64,000 nt of DNA, from positions 186,001 through 250,000 of the forward strand of contig NZ_FOKG01000007.1 in NCBI RefSeq assembly GCF_900111885.1, in the 5' to 3' direction. Both the position numbers and the translations under genes were made by a program. The DNA comes from Amycolatopsis marina. GTDB lineage: Bacteria > Actinomycetota > Actinomycetes > Mycobacteriales > Pseudonocardiaceae. Shown here piece after piece: positions 27,246 to 35,507 of this stretch; the stretch's first letter is position 1; every line of letters begins with the position of its first letter. The notes under the pieces were generated by a model. It worked only from the letters and a program-made list of their open reading frames with translations, did no database searches and was not told where the DNA came from.

Positions 27246-28967
27246 ATGCCCGCAATAGTTGTAGCCCTCGTCGTGGCCGTCCTGTTCTACCTCGGCTACC
27301 GCTACTACTCGCAGTATCTCGCCCGCAAGGTGTACGCGCTCGACCCCGCGTTCGTCACCCCGGCGCACAGCATGCGCGACGGTGTCGACTTCGTCCCGAC
27401 CAATAAGCACGTGTTGTTCGGTCACCACTTCACCTCGATCGCGGGCGCGGCCCCGATCGTGGGCCCGGCGATCGCCGTGTTCTGGGGCTGGGGTCCGGCA
27501 CTGGCCTGGGTCGTGCTCGGCACGATCTTCGCGGCCGGGGTGCACGATTTCGGTTCGCTCGCCATCTCGGTGCGCCACCGGGCGAAGAGCATCGGCACCC
27601 TCGCCAAGGAAGTTGTCAACAAGCGCGCCCGCGCCCTGTTCCTGCTGATCATCTTCTTCCTGCTCACGCTGGTCAACGCCGTGTTCGCCGTGGTGATCGG
27701 CAACCTGTTCGTGGCGTATCCGGAAGCGGTCCTGCCGATCCTGCTGGAGATCCCGCTGGCCATCGGGATCGGGCAGTACATCTACCGCACCCGCAGCGCG
27801 GCGCTGATCCCGTCCATCGTCGGCGTGATCGTGCTCTACCTGTCGATCTTCCTCGGGCAGCTGCTGCCGATCTCGCTCGAAGGCGTCGCGGCGGCGGACG
27901 GTCTGTTCACCGAGCGCAACCTGTGGGTCATCCTGCTGTTCGCCTACACCTTCGTCGCATCCCGGATTCCGGTGTGGGTGCTGCTGCAGCCGCGGGACTA
28001 CATCAACTCCCACCAGCTGTTCATCGCGCTCGGCGTGATCCTGCTCGGCATCGCGATCGGCATGGACCGCATCGTGGCTCCGATGGTGAACGACACCCCC
28101 GAGGGATCGCCGAGTTGGTTCCCGTTCCTGTTCATCACCATCGCGTGCGGTGCCATCTCGGGCTTCCACAGTCTGGTGTCGTCGGGAACGACGTCGAAAC
28201 AGCTGGACAAGGAGACCGACGCGCGGCACGTCGGCTATCTCGGCGCGGTGGGGGAGGGTTCCCTCGCGCTCGGCTCGATCCTGGCGTGCACCGCGGGCGT
28301 GGCGGCGACCACCGTGGACTGGAACGCGCTCTACAGCGACTTCTCCACGGCGTCCGGCGGATCGACCACGAACTTCGTCAACGGCATCGCCTCGTTCGCG
28401 GGCAACCTCGGGATCCCGGTGTCTATCGGCGTCATCTTCGCCTCGATCGTCGTGATCAGCTTCGCGGCGACCACGATGGACACCGGCGTCCGCCTCCAGC
28501 GCTACATCGTGCAGGAGATCGCCGACATCGCCGGGGTCAAGTCCGTCTCGCGCAACGTCACGCTGGCGACCGCGCTCGCTGTGGCGGTTCCGCTGGCGAT
28601 GGCACTGCTGCCCGGCGGTGGAGACAAGGGCTACACCTTCGGCGTGCTGTGGCAGCTGTTCGGCACCACCAACCAGCTGACCGCGGGTCTGGCGCTCGCG
28701 GTGATCGCGGTGTGGGTGACACGCAACCGGCGCAACCCGATCGCGATCCTGATCCCGCTGGTGTTCCTGCTGGCGATGACCACCTGGGCGCTGATCCTGA
28801 ACCTGGCCACTTTCGTGGAGGAAGGTCAGTGGGTGCTCGCGCCACTGGATCTCATCATCTTCGTGCTCGCGCTGTGGCTGATCGTGGAGGCGGGTATCGC
28901 ACTGCGCAAGGCGTGGGTCGGTGCGCGCAGCGGTGAGCCGGCACAGGAGTCGGAAACGGAGTCGTGA
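27246..28967 (+). CDS. cstA: Carbon starvation protein CstA, peptide/pyruvate transporter family
   Basis: A 573-residue protein with about 14 membrane segments. CstA-family features are YRYYSQYLARKVYALDP, the HFTSIAGAAPIVGPAIAV motif, HDFGSLAISVRHRAKS, ISGFHSLVSSGTTSKQL and GYTFGVLWQLFGTTNQL. Enterobacterial relatives (CstA, BtsT) import pyruvate or peptides when carbon is short. Its stop overlaps the start of the next gene, so it is coupled to the cory-CC-star protein. Confidence 0.93.
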   Translation: MPAIVVALVVAVLFYLGYRYYSQYLARKVYALDPAFVTPAHSMRDGVDFVPTNKHVLFGHHFTSIAGAAPIVGPAIAVFWGWGPALAWVVLGTIFAAGVHDFGSLAISVRHRAKSIGTLAKEVVNKRARALFLLIIFFLLTLVNAVFAVVIGNLFVAYPEAVLPILLEIPLAIGIGQYIYRTRSAALIPSIVGVIVLYLSIFLGQLLPISLEGVAAADGLFTERNLWVILLFAYTFVASRIPVWVLLQPRDYINSHQLFIALGVILLGIAIGMDRIVAPMVNDTPEGSPSWFPFLFITIACGAISGFHSLVSSGTTSKQLDKETDARHVGYLGAVGEGSLALGSILACTAGVAATTVDWNALYSDFSTASGGSTTNFVNGIASFAGNLGIPVSIGVIFASIVVISFAATTMDTGVRLQRYIVQEIADIAGVKSVSRNVTLATALAVAVPLAMALLPGGGDKGYTFGVLWQLFGTTNQLTAGLALAVIAVWVTRNRRNPIAILIPLVFLLAMTTWALILNLATFVEEGQWVLAPLDLIIFVLALWLIVEAGIALRKAWVGARSGEPAQESETES

Positions 28968-29236
28968 GCGCCTGGTCGCGGATCGTCCGCGCCTGGCGCA
29001 CGATCGAGCGCGGTCACGACGCCGTTTTCACCGCACGGTGGCGGCAGGGACTGCGCCGCGAGGCCCGCAGGCAGGAGGACACCCTGCGGGCACTGGTGAT
29101 GCTGGAGTCGCTCGGTGTCGACAACCCGGTTGCCTACGAGACCCTGGACCTGGTGCCGTACCTGGTCGCCGATCTGCACGAATGGCATCAGCGGATGGGC
29201 AGGGAGAGTTTCGGGGACCCCGGTGTCTGCTGTTAG
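28964..29236 (+). CDS. Cory-CC-star protein
   Basis: A 90-residue cytosolic protein ending in Cys-Cys-stop (DPGVCC), the defining feature of the cory-CC-star family of actinobacteria. The body is an Arg-rich helix (ERGHDAVFTARWRQGLRREA), then VMLESLGVDNPVAYETLDLVPYLVADLHEWH. It is coupled to cstA by a GTGA overlap and followed after 12 bases by an ArsA-like ATPase, the usual trio. The C-terminal cysteines could bind metal or be modified; the role is unknown. Confidence 0.9.
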   Translation: MSAWSRIVRAWRTIERGHDAVFTARWRQGLRREARRQEDTLRALVMLESLGVDNPVAYETLDLVPYLVADLHEWHQRMGRESFGDPGVCC

Positions 29237-29248
29237 GAACGGTCCACG

Positions 29249-30181
29249 ATGACCGCGATCCGGTTCCTCGGCGGCAAGGGAGGCGTCGGGAAGACGACGA
29301 TGGCGGCGGCGCTGGCGATGTCGCAGGCCGCTCGCGGACAGCGCACGCTCGTCGTCTCGACCGACCCCGCGCACTCCCTCGGGGACGTGCTCGCCACCCG
29401 GCTTGGTGAGGAGCCCCGCGAGGTGGCGACGGGGCTGTGGGCCGCGGAGGTCAGTGGCGAGGCACAGGCGCGCAGACGGGTCGCCGAGATCACCGAGGAC
29501 GCGGAGCAGGCACTGCCCCGGGAGGTGCTGCCCGCGGTGCGGCGACACCTGGCCAGGGCAGTCGACAGTCCCGGCACCGTCGAGGCCGCGCTGCTCGACC
29601 GGCTCACCGCCCTCGTCGAGCAGGTTGGCACGCGCTGGGACCGGCTCGTTGTCGACAGCGCCCCGACGGGCCACATGGTGCGGCTGCTCAGCCTGCCTGC
29701 CCTACTCACGCCGTGGGTGGAGGGGTTGGCGCGGCAGCGGGAACGGACCAGGACCGTGGACCGGATGGCCGCGGGCATGCTGGGCAGGGCCGACGAGACC
29801 CCAGACCCGCTGCTCGATCGGCTGCACGCCCGGCGCAGGCGGCTGGAGTGGATGCGGGAGCGGTTGCGCGAGGACTCGCTGGTGCACCTGGTGCTGGTGC
29901 CGGAGCACCTGCCGCTCGCCGAGACGCTGCGTGCGGCGGACACGCTGACCGGCGCTGGGATGCGGCTGGGGACCCTGATCGTCAACCGGGTGGTGCCCGA
30001 GGGCGAGACCGGCGTGCTGGCCGAGCGGCTGCCGCAGCAGGCGGAGGTGCTGCGGCGCCTGCGAGACCGGTTCGAGGCCACCGAAATGGTGCACGTCCCG
30101 CTGCTCGGAGGTGCTTTGACGACCCGGGCCGAACTCGCCGACCTGGCGACTCTTCTGGACGAGGCCGGGTTGGGCGAGTAG
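29249..30181 (+). CDS. ArsA/Get3-family ATPase
   Basis: A 310-residue deviant Walker A ATPase. FLGGKGGVGKTTMAAALA at residues 6-23 carries the signature lysine, followed by VVSTDPAHSLGDVL (switch I, A-loop) and VVDSAPTGHMVRLLSLP (switch II). There are no paired cysteines for arsenite and no arsenite efflux partner, so a Get3-like or partner-specific role with the CC-tailed neighbour is more likely than arsenic resistance. An AGGAACG precedes the ATG. Confidence 0.9.
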   Translation: MTAIRFLGGKGGVGKTTMAAALAMSQAARGQRTLVVSTDPAHSLGDVLATRLGEEPREVATGLWAAEVSGEAQARRRVAEITEDAEQALPREVLPAVRRHLARAVDSPGTVEAALLDRLTALVEQVGTRWDRLVVDSAPTGHMVRLLSLPALLTPWVEGLARQRERTRTVDRMAAGMLGRADETPDPLLDRLHARRRRLEWMRERLREDSLVHLVLVPEHLPLAETLRAADTLTGAGMRLGTLIVNRVVPEGETGVLAERLPQQAEVLRRLRDRFEATEMVHVPLLGGALTTRAELADLATLLDEAGLGE

Positions 30182-30246
30182 CCGTCCTGCCCGCGACCTG
30201 GCACCCGTCGGACGGTCGCGGGGTGGCGTTGGGGGACACTGGGAGG

Positions 30247-31452
30247 GTGACTTCCGCCGTGGTGCCCGCCGAATCCGCCCTGCCTGCCGAGTCGCTGGCC
30301 GGGCTCGGCACGCGGCCGTTCGGCGTGTACGTGCACGTGCCGTTCTGCGCGACCCGCTGCGGCTACTGCGACTTCAACACCTACACCGCGGGCGAGTTGG
30401 ACTCCGCCTCGTCCCCGGAGTCGTGGCTGGACGGGTTGCGCCGGGAGCTCGAACTGGCAGGCAGGGTGCTCGGCGCTCCACCACCCGCGGACACCGTCTT
30501 CGTCGGTGGTGGGACACCGTCGCTGCTCGGTGCGGGCGGTCTCGAATCGGTGCTCGGCGCGGTGCGCGACGCTGTCGGCATCGCCCCCGGCGCGGAGGTC
30601 ACCACGGAATCCAATCCCGAATCGACCTCGCCGGAGTTCTTCGCCGGAATCCGGGACGCCGGCTACACGCGAGTGTCGCTGGGCATGCAGTCCGCGGCCC
30701 GGCACGTGCTGCGGGTCCTCGACCGCGTGCACACACCCGGCAGACCGGTCGCCGCCGCGGCCGAGGCGCGCGCCGCGGGGTTCGAGCACGTCAATCTGGA
30801 CCTGATCTACGGGACCCCGGGAGAACGTCCCGAAGATCTGCGGGCGTCGCTCGATGCCGTACTCGAGTCCGGTGTGGACCACGTCTCGGCCTACGCGCTC
30901 ATCGTGGAGGAAGGCACCGCGCTGGCACGCAGGGTGCGCCGGGGTGAGTTGCCCGCCCCCGATGACGACATGCTCGCCGAGTACTACGAGCAGATCGACC
31001 GTTCGCTCGCCGCGGCGGGACTGCGGTGGTACGAGGTGTCGAACTGGGCCGCGTCGGAGGCCGCGCGGTGCGGTCACAACCTCGGCTACTGGCGAGGCGG
31101 TGACTGGTGGGGCGCGGGCCCCGGAGCGCACAGCCACGTCGGCGGCGTGCGCTGGTGGAACGTCAAGCACCCTTCGCGGTACGCCGCGGCGCTCGCGTCC
31201 GGTGCGTCACCTGTCGGCGGGCGTGAGATGCTCACCGAGGAGGACCGGCACCTGGAGCGGGTGATGCTGGAACTCCGGCTCGCCGAGGGGTTGTCGCTGG
31301 ACGTGCTCGATCAGTCCGGAATCGCGGCGGCACGCGACGCCGCGGCCGAGGGCCTGCTCGATCAGTCCGCAATGGACTCGCGTGGCCGAGCGGTACTGAC
31401 CGCGCGGGGCAGGCTGCTCGCCGACGGGGTCGTCCGGCGCCTGGCCGGCTGA
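30247..31452 (+). CDS. hemW: Radical SAM heme chaperone HemW
   Basis: A 401-residue radical SAM protein. VYVHVPFCATRCGYCDFNTY has the CxxxCxxC cluster motif, followed by FVGGGTPSLL and the C-terminal HemW/HemN domain (EVSNWAASEAARCGHNLGYW, GAGPGAHSH). HemW proteins insert or traffic heme; older annotation calls them oxygen-independent coproporphyrinogen oxidase. It corresponds to Rv2388c. The start is GTG 30247 (GGGAGG just upstream); the longer open frame to 29437 lies over the ATPase gene. Confidence 0.93.
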   Translation: MTSAVVPAESALPAESLAGLGTRPFGVYVHVPFCATRCGYCDFNTYTAGELDSASSPESWLDGLRRELELAGRVLGAPPPADTVFVGGGTPSLLGAGGLESVLGAVRDAVGIAPGAEVTTESNPESTSPEFFAGIRDAGYTRVSLGMQSAARHVLRVLDRVHTPGRPVAAAAEARAAGFEHVNLDLIYGTPGERPEDLRASLDAVLESGVDHVSAYALIVEEGTALARRVRRGELPAPDDDMLAEYYEQIDRSLAAAGLRWYEVSNWAASEAARCGHNLGYWRGGDWWGAGPGAHSHVGGVRWWNVKHPSRYAAALASGASPVGGREMLTEEDRHLERVMLELRLAEGLSLDVLDQSGIAAARDAAAEGLLDQSAMDSRGRAVLTARGRLLADGVVRRLAG

Positions 31453-31460
31453 CCGGACAC

Positions 31461-31619
31461 CCCCCACCCCCATAGCCATGGTGCGTCTGCAAGTACCACC
31501 AAGCAAGATCATCCGCGTCGCTGACTACCACCAAGCCCCTGTGGCTCGGTAGTGGTTGACGAGCTTTTCGATCTTGCTTGGGTGTACTTGCAGACACTCC
31601 AAGCCCTAGGGGGTGGGGG
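31461..31619. repeat. 160-bp imperfect inverted repeat between convergent genes
   Basis: The sequence is self-complementary about a centre near 31540. The outer arms are CCCCACCCC-type at 31461-31470 and GGGGGTGGGG at 31609-31618. The best inner match pairs GTCTGCAAGTACCACCAAGC at 31485-31504 with GCTTGGGTGTACTTGCAGAC at 31575-31594. The central arms are CTACCACCAAGCCCCTG and its near complement CGGTAGTGG. It starts 8 bases after the hemW stop and its right arm includes the stop codon of the next minus-strand gene at 31606. It could be a bidirectional terminator, a miniature inverted-repeat element, or both. Confidence 0.8.
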
Positions 31620-32313
31620 AGTTGAGGGCGGTGTCGATCCACTTGCCGAGGGGGAGCGCGAGCACGGCGGTCGCCAGGACCAGGTGGACGAGCATGAAGA
31701 TCACGGCGGCGAGCACGGTCGGGGGCCCACCGAGGAACACGATGATGTGCGAGGCCCACTTGAGTTCCGTCGGCCGGGAGCCTGCCGACCACACGTCGTT
31801 GAGTGCCCAGAAGGTCAGGTCGTTCAGGCCTGACACCACGATGAGCACCGCGGCGATTCCGGTCTTGAGCACTGTCGCGGTGCGGGCGCCGCCGAGCCGG
31901 TAGGCCATCAGCGCGAACAGCACGATGAACGTCGTGATGAACAGTTCGAACTGGTAGATCGGCTGGAACGAGCCCTCGACGTCGGCCTCCCGCCCGTAGG
32001 TCTGGATGCGCATGACGAACTCGGTGTCCAGATAGGCCATGTACGCGATCACGGCCAGCACGATCAGGGCGGGACCGAACCGGACCCTGGGGAACAGCGC
32101 GACCGCAAGTACGGCGAGGACGAACGGGCTGATCTTGAACGCCCACTCACCGAGATTGTCCAACGTCTGATCCGGTGGGAGGACCACCATGATCAGCAGG
32201 GTGACAGCCGCGGCGGGGATCGCTGGCACCACCCAGAGCCAGCCCCGGTTGCGGTACAGCGTCCGTACCCAGTTCGTCTCGCTGCTCACGGGCGCGTCCA
32301 GCTCGGTCGTCAT
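31606..32313 (-). CDS. Polytopic membrane protein of the carbamoyltransferase operon
   Basis: A 235-residue protein from ATG 32313, with six or so hydrophobic segments (WVVPAIPAAAVTLLIMVVLP, FVLAVLAVALFP, ALIVLAVIAYMAYL, FITTFIVLFALMAYRL, VLKTGIAAVLIVVSGLNDLT, TVLAAVIFMLVHLVLATAVL). I recognise no family. Its start overlaps the carbamoyltransferase stop (ATGA), so it is the last gene of the five-gene minus-strand operon. Its 3' end lies in the inverted repeat. A transport or scaffold role with the carbamoyltransferase is only suggested by coupling. Confidence 0.8.
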   Translation of the reverse strand: MTTELDAPVSSETNWVRTLYRNRGWLWVVPAIPAAAVTLLIMVVLPPDQTLDNLGEWAFKISPFVLAVLAVALFPRVRFGPALIVLAVIAYMAYLDTEFVMRIQTYGREADVEGSFQPIYQFELFITTFIVLFALMAYRLGGARTATVLKTGIAAVLIVVSGLNDLTFWALNDVWSAGSRPTELKWASHIIVFLGGPPTVLAAVIFMLVHLVLATAVLALPLGKWIDTALNSPTP

Positions 32314-34127
32314 TCGTTCTCGTCCTCCAGATATGGTTTCTGCGCCCAGAAGGGTCCCAGTGCCAATGCGTCCACATCGGTCTTGAGGAAGCACGCGATC
32401 GCGTCGGCCGGGGTGGCCACAATCGGCTCATTGTTGTCGTTGAACGACGTGTTCACCACCATGGGCACGCCGGTGATCTTTTCGAACTTCGAGATCATGT
32501 CCCAGTACAGCGGGTTGTCCTTTCGGCTGACCGTCTGGACGCGGGCGGTGCCGTCGACGTGGGTGATGGCCGGAACAGCGGTGCGCTGATGCTCCAGCAC
32601 GTCGAAAACGAGCAGCATCACCGGTGAGGGGTAGTCGCTCACGAAGTAGTCGCCTGCCCGCTCGACGAGACACGACGGCGCGAAGGGCCGGAAGGCCTCC
32701 CTGTGCTTGACCTTCTCGTTCATCCGGGTCTTCGATTCCGGATCGCGCGGGTCCGCCAGCAGCGAACGGTTCCCGAGCGCCCTCGGCCCGCACTCCATCC
32801 TGCCCTGCACCCATCCCACGATGAGGCCGTCGGCGATCTTCGCCGCGGTGTGTCCCGCGATGTCGTCGACGCGCTGGTACTCGATTCCCGCGTCCTGCAA
32901 CGCGAGTTCCATTTCCTGCTCGGTGAACTCGGGGCCGGTGTAGGTGAAGCCGTTTCGTGGCCGGGGCCTGCCGTACTTGCCGACGCTCACGTCGAGTGCG
33001 GCACCCAGCGCGCAGCCGTCGTCGGCCGCGGCAGGCTGGGCGAAGAATTCCTCGAACGGGGTCTCCAGCAGAATCCTGCCGTTCATGACGCTGTTGAGTG
33101 CCACTCCGCCCGCGACGGACAGCCGGGTCGACCCCGTCTGCTGCTGTAGCCAGCGTGCCAGGTGCAGCCCGGCCTCCTCCAGCGTGACCTGCAGGGCGTA
33201 CGCGATGTCCATGTAGTGCTGCGGAACCGGGTTCTCCGCCGTCACCTTCGTGCGCGGCCGTGCCGGACCGAAGGTGTCGATGAACTTCTGCGACATCGTG
33301 TGTTTACCGGTGGTGTGATGGCGGAACCAGCTCAGGTCCAGTTCGAATCCGCCGTCCGGATCGAGATGGATCAGCTGCTTGAACTGCTCCACGTAGGTGT
33401 CCTTGCCGAACGGGGCAAGCCCCATGATCTTGCCCTCGTCCCTGGTGGGATAGAAACCGAGATAGCCGGTCACACCCGCGTACATGGCGCCCAGCGAGTG
33501 CGGGAACTTGATCCTGCGCAGATCGGTGATGCGCTTGTCCCGGCCGTGCGCGAGATACGTGCTCGTGCCGTCGCTGCCGATGCCGTCAAGGGTGAGAATC
33601 GCCGATTCCTCCCAAGGACAGATGTAGTAGGCGCTGCCCGCGTGGGCGCGATGGTGGTCCACCAGATGCACGTCGAACTTCGTCGGCCCGGTGTGGCCGA
33701 CCGCGGCCCGCACATCGCGCCGCAGGGTGAACGATCGCCGCACGTGGGCGAGCAGCGCCCCGCCGACGTGGTAGTCGTCGACTCCCTTGCCACCGCCGGA
33801 TTTCAGCGTCTCGAGCATGCCCGCGGAACGTCCGCCCTCGTCGCCGTTGTCGTTGCGCAGGACCTCAAGGGTGCCGGGGAAGTACCGGGCGAACACCTTC
33901 GCCGCGTGCCAGGGTTCCTGCCACCGTTGCCAGTAGTAGGCGACATGGTCCACATCGGCCAGACTGATGCCGCCCTGACGCAGGCAGAACGCGATGGCCT
34001 CGGCGGGAAAGCCGCCGTCGTGCTTGACCCGGGTGAAGCGTTCCTCCTCGGCGAAGGCGATGATCTCGCCGTCGCGGACGAGTGCCGCGGCTGAGTCGTG
34101 GACCCTGCTGATGCCGAGAACGTACAT
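32310..34127 (-). CDS. NodU/CmcH-family O-carbamoyltransferase
   Basis: A 605-residue protein that transfers a carbamoyl group from carbamoyl phosphate, via ATP, to a hydroxyl of a sugar or natural product. The N-terminal Kae1-like domain begins MYVLGISRVHDSAAALV and has VDHHRAHAGSAYY with the metal His residues, and TLDGIGSDGTSTY. The C-terminal domain has VQGRMECGPRALGNRSLLADPR. Full length for the family. It starts at ATG 34127; the frame is open to 35507 but that part overlaps the flippase gene in another frame. The acceptor is unknown. Confidence 0.92.
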   Translation of the reverse strand: MYVLGISRVHDSAAALVRDGEIIAFAEEERFTRVKHDGGFPAEAIAFCLRQGGISLADVDHVAYYWQRWQEPWHAAKVFARYFPGTLEVLRNDNGDEGGRSAGMLETLKSGGGKGVDDYHVGGALLAHVRRSFTLRRDVRAAVGHTGPTKFDVHLVDHHRAHAGSAYYICPWEESAILTLDGIGSDGTSTYLAHGRDKRITDLRRIKFPHSLGAMYAGVTGYLGFYPTRDEGKIMGLAPFGKDTYVEQFKQLIHLDPDGGFELDLSWFRHHTTGKHTMSQKFIDTFGPARPRTKVTAENPVPQHYMDIAYALQVTLEEAGLHLARWLQQQTGSTRLSVAGGVALNSVMNGRILLETPFEEFFAQPAAADDGCALGAALDVSVGKYGRPRPRNGFTYTGPEFTEQEMELALQDAGIEYQRVDDIAGHTAAKIADGLIVGWVQGRMECGPRALGNRSLLADPRDPESKTRMNEKVKHREAFRPFAPSCLVERAGDYFVSDYPSPVMLLVFDVLEHQRTAVPAITHVDGTARVQTVSRKDNPLYWDMISKFEKITGVPMVVNTSFNDNNEPIVATPADAIACFLKTDVDALALGPFWAQKPYLEDENE

Positions 34128-34144
34128 GGCTGACTCCGTCTTTC

Positions 34145-35446
34145 TCAGTGTTTCCGAACACGTACAGGGGTATGGGCGGTCAGTTCGGGGTGCTGCCGCA
34201 GCAGCATCCGGCGCAGCGCCGCGGCTTCCGCGCCGAGGGCGAGCACGATGGCGCAGAACCCCCCGATCGCACCCAGCGGTGGTACGAGCGCCGCGGCGCA
34301 CAGCAGGGTGGCGGCGAGCCGGACCACCGCGGCCCCCGAGGTGATGGTCAGGACGCGGCTGTTGGTGTTCTCCAGCAGGAAGCCCGCGTACATGAGCACG
34401 ATGGCCATGACCATCTCGATCAGCACGAGCACGCCGAGTACCAGGTACTCCGCCAACGTCGCCTGCGCCGTCGCCTCGGTGACGAGGAGTTGCCGGGTCG
34501 GGGGCAGCGCCAGCATCGAGACCAGCAGCGCCACGAACGCCAGTCCCGCGAACTCGGCCGATCTGAGCAGGGCATAGGCACGCTCTCGACCGCCCGCCGC
34601 GCCCTGCCCGCGTAGCCGGGCCGAGGTGGCGGGCTGGTGCAGTTTGAGCTGGTACAGCAGGAAAGAGCAGATGAAGCTGGATGCCATCAGTGCCAGGTAG
34701 AACGGTCCGCTGTCGGTGACCCGGCCCGCGACGGCGAGCACCAGGAAGATCGACGAGAGGGTGACGGCGTCGAGCAGTTCGGTGATTCCGAGCAACCAGG
34801 TGCTCCGGCCGAACGCGGGCAGCAGCCTGCGCCCGCTCGGGTCCTGCCGACGTACCCAGGAAGGCGGCAGGGCGTGCACCGTGCAGCCGATGATCACTGC
34901 GATCCCGGCGACCAGCACCAGAAGATGGCTTCGCGGAGACCATCCGGTGTACCAGGCGGTCGCCGTCGCGCCGATCACCAGCGCGGCGGCGACCCCGAAC
35001 GCGACGGCGTCGAGCACCGGCCTGCCGCGGAGCCGGTGCAGTCCGGACACCGTCATCAACAGGCCGGTACTCGCCGACCAGGTGGCCGCGCACAGGTACA
35101 ACGTGACCGTCGACGAAGGTGCCACCAGCAGGGCGACAGCGAGCGCACACACCAGCAGCAGCACCGGTGCCGCGGCGATCCGCAATGCCAGCCCGGCCAC
35201 GTGCGCGGAGAGCAGGCGCGTCCTCGGCAGGACCTTCAGTGCCGCTTTCTCCGCCGCGGTCGGCAGGAACACCAGCCACGTACACAGCCCCAGTGCGTTG
35301 GTGAACCGGCCGTACGTCTCCGCGCCCCAGGTCGCCAGGAGCGCCACGGCCATCACCTGCACACTGAGGCGGAACGCCCCGCGCCCGGCGATCAACCGCA
35401 GCATCATCAGCGGACGTAACGGAGCGGCGGACACCGTGCCCGTCAT
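34145..35446 (-). CDS. MOP-flippase-like polytopic membrane protein
   Basis: A 433-residue protein with about 12 membrane helices. The start (MMLRLIAGRGAFRLSVQVMAVALLATWGAETYGRFT) and spacing of helices resemble polysaccharide flippases of the MOP superfamily (Wzx/MurJ-like), though no strict motif is visible. It lies between an ATP-grasp ligase and a carbamoyltransferase, so it could flip the lipid-linked product. The start is taken at ATG 35446; the frame continues to 35563 and could overlap the ATP-grasp end. The family call is moderate. Confidence 0.72.
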   Translation of the reverse strand: MTGTVSAAPLRPLMMLRLIAGRGAFRLSVQVMAVALLATWGAETYGRFTNALGLCTWLVFLPTAAEKAALKVLPRTRLLSAHVAGLALRIAAAPVLLLVCALAVALLVAPSSTVTLYLCAATWSASTGLLMTVSGLHRLRGRPVLDAVAFGVAAALVIGATATAWYTGWSPRSHLLVLVAGIAVIIGCTVHALPPSWVRRQDPSGRRLLPAFGRSTWLLGITELLDAVTLSSIFLVLAVAGRVTDSGPFYLALMASSFICSFLLYQLKLHQPATSARLRGQGAAGGRERAYALLRSAEFAGLAFVALLVSMLALPPTRQLLVTEATAQATLAEYLVLGVLVLIEMVMAIVLMYAGFLLENTNSRVLTITSGAAVVRLAATLLCAAALVPPLGAIGGFCAIVLALGAEAAALRRMLLRQHPELTAHTPVRVRKH

Positions 35447-35507
35447 CGCCGCACCCGGGAAGGCGCACGCCGCCCGTGTCCACGGAGCGGGTAGGGAAGG
35501 AAGGCAC

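Noticed and set aside
29249..30181. Arsenic-resistance role for the ArsA-like ATPase
   Set aside because: No ArsB, ArsR or arsenate reductase gene nearby, and no paired cysteines for arsenite in the protein.
29437..30246. Long N-terminal extension of hemW
   Set aside because: It lies over the ArsA-like ATPase gene in another frame, and the radical SAM protein starts at 30247.
32310..35507. Single 1065-residue frame suggesting a fusion to the carbamoyltransferase
   Set aside because: The upstream 460 codons run in another frame over the flippase gene and have shadow composition; carbamoyltransferase homology starts at ATG 34127.
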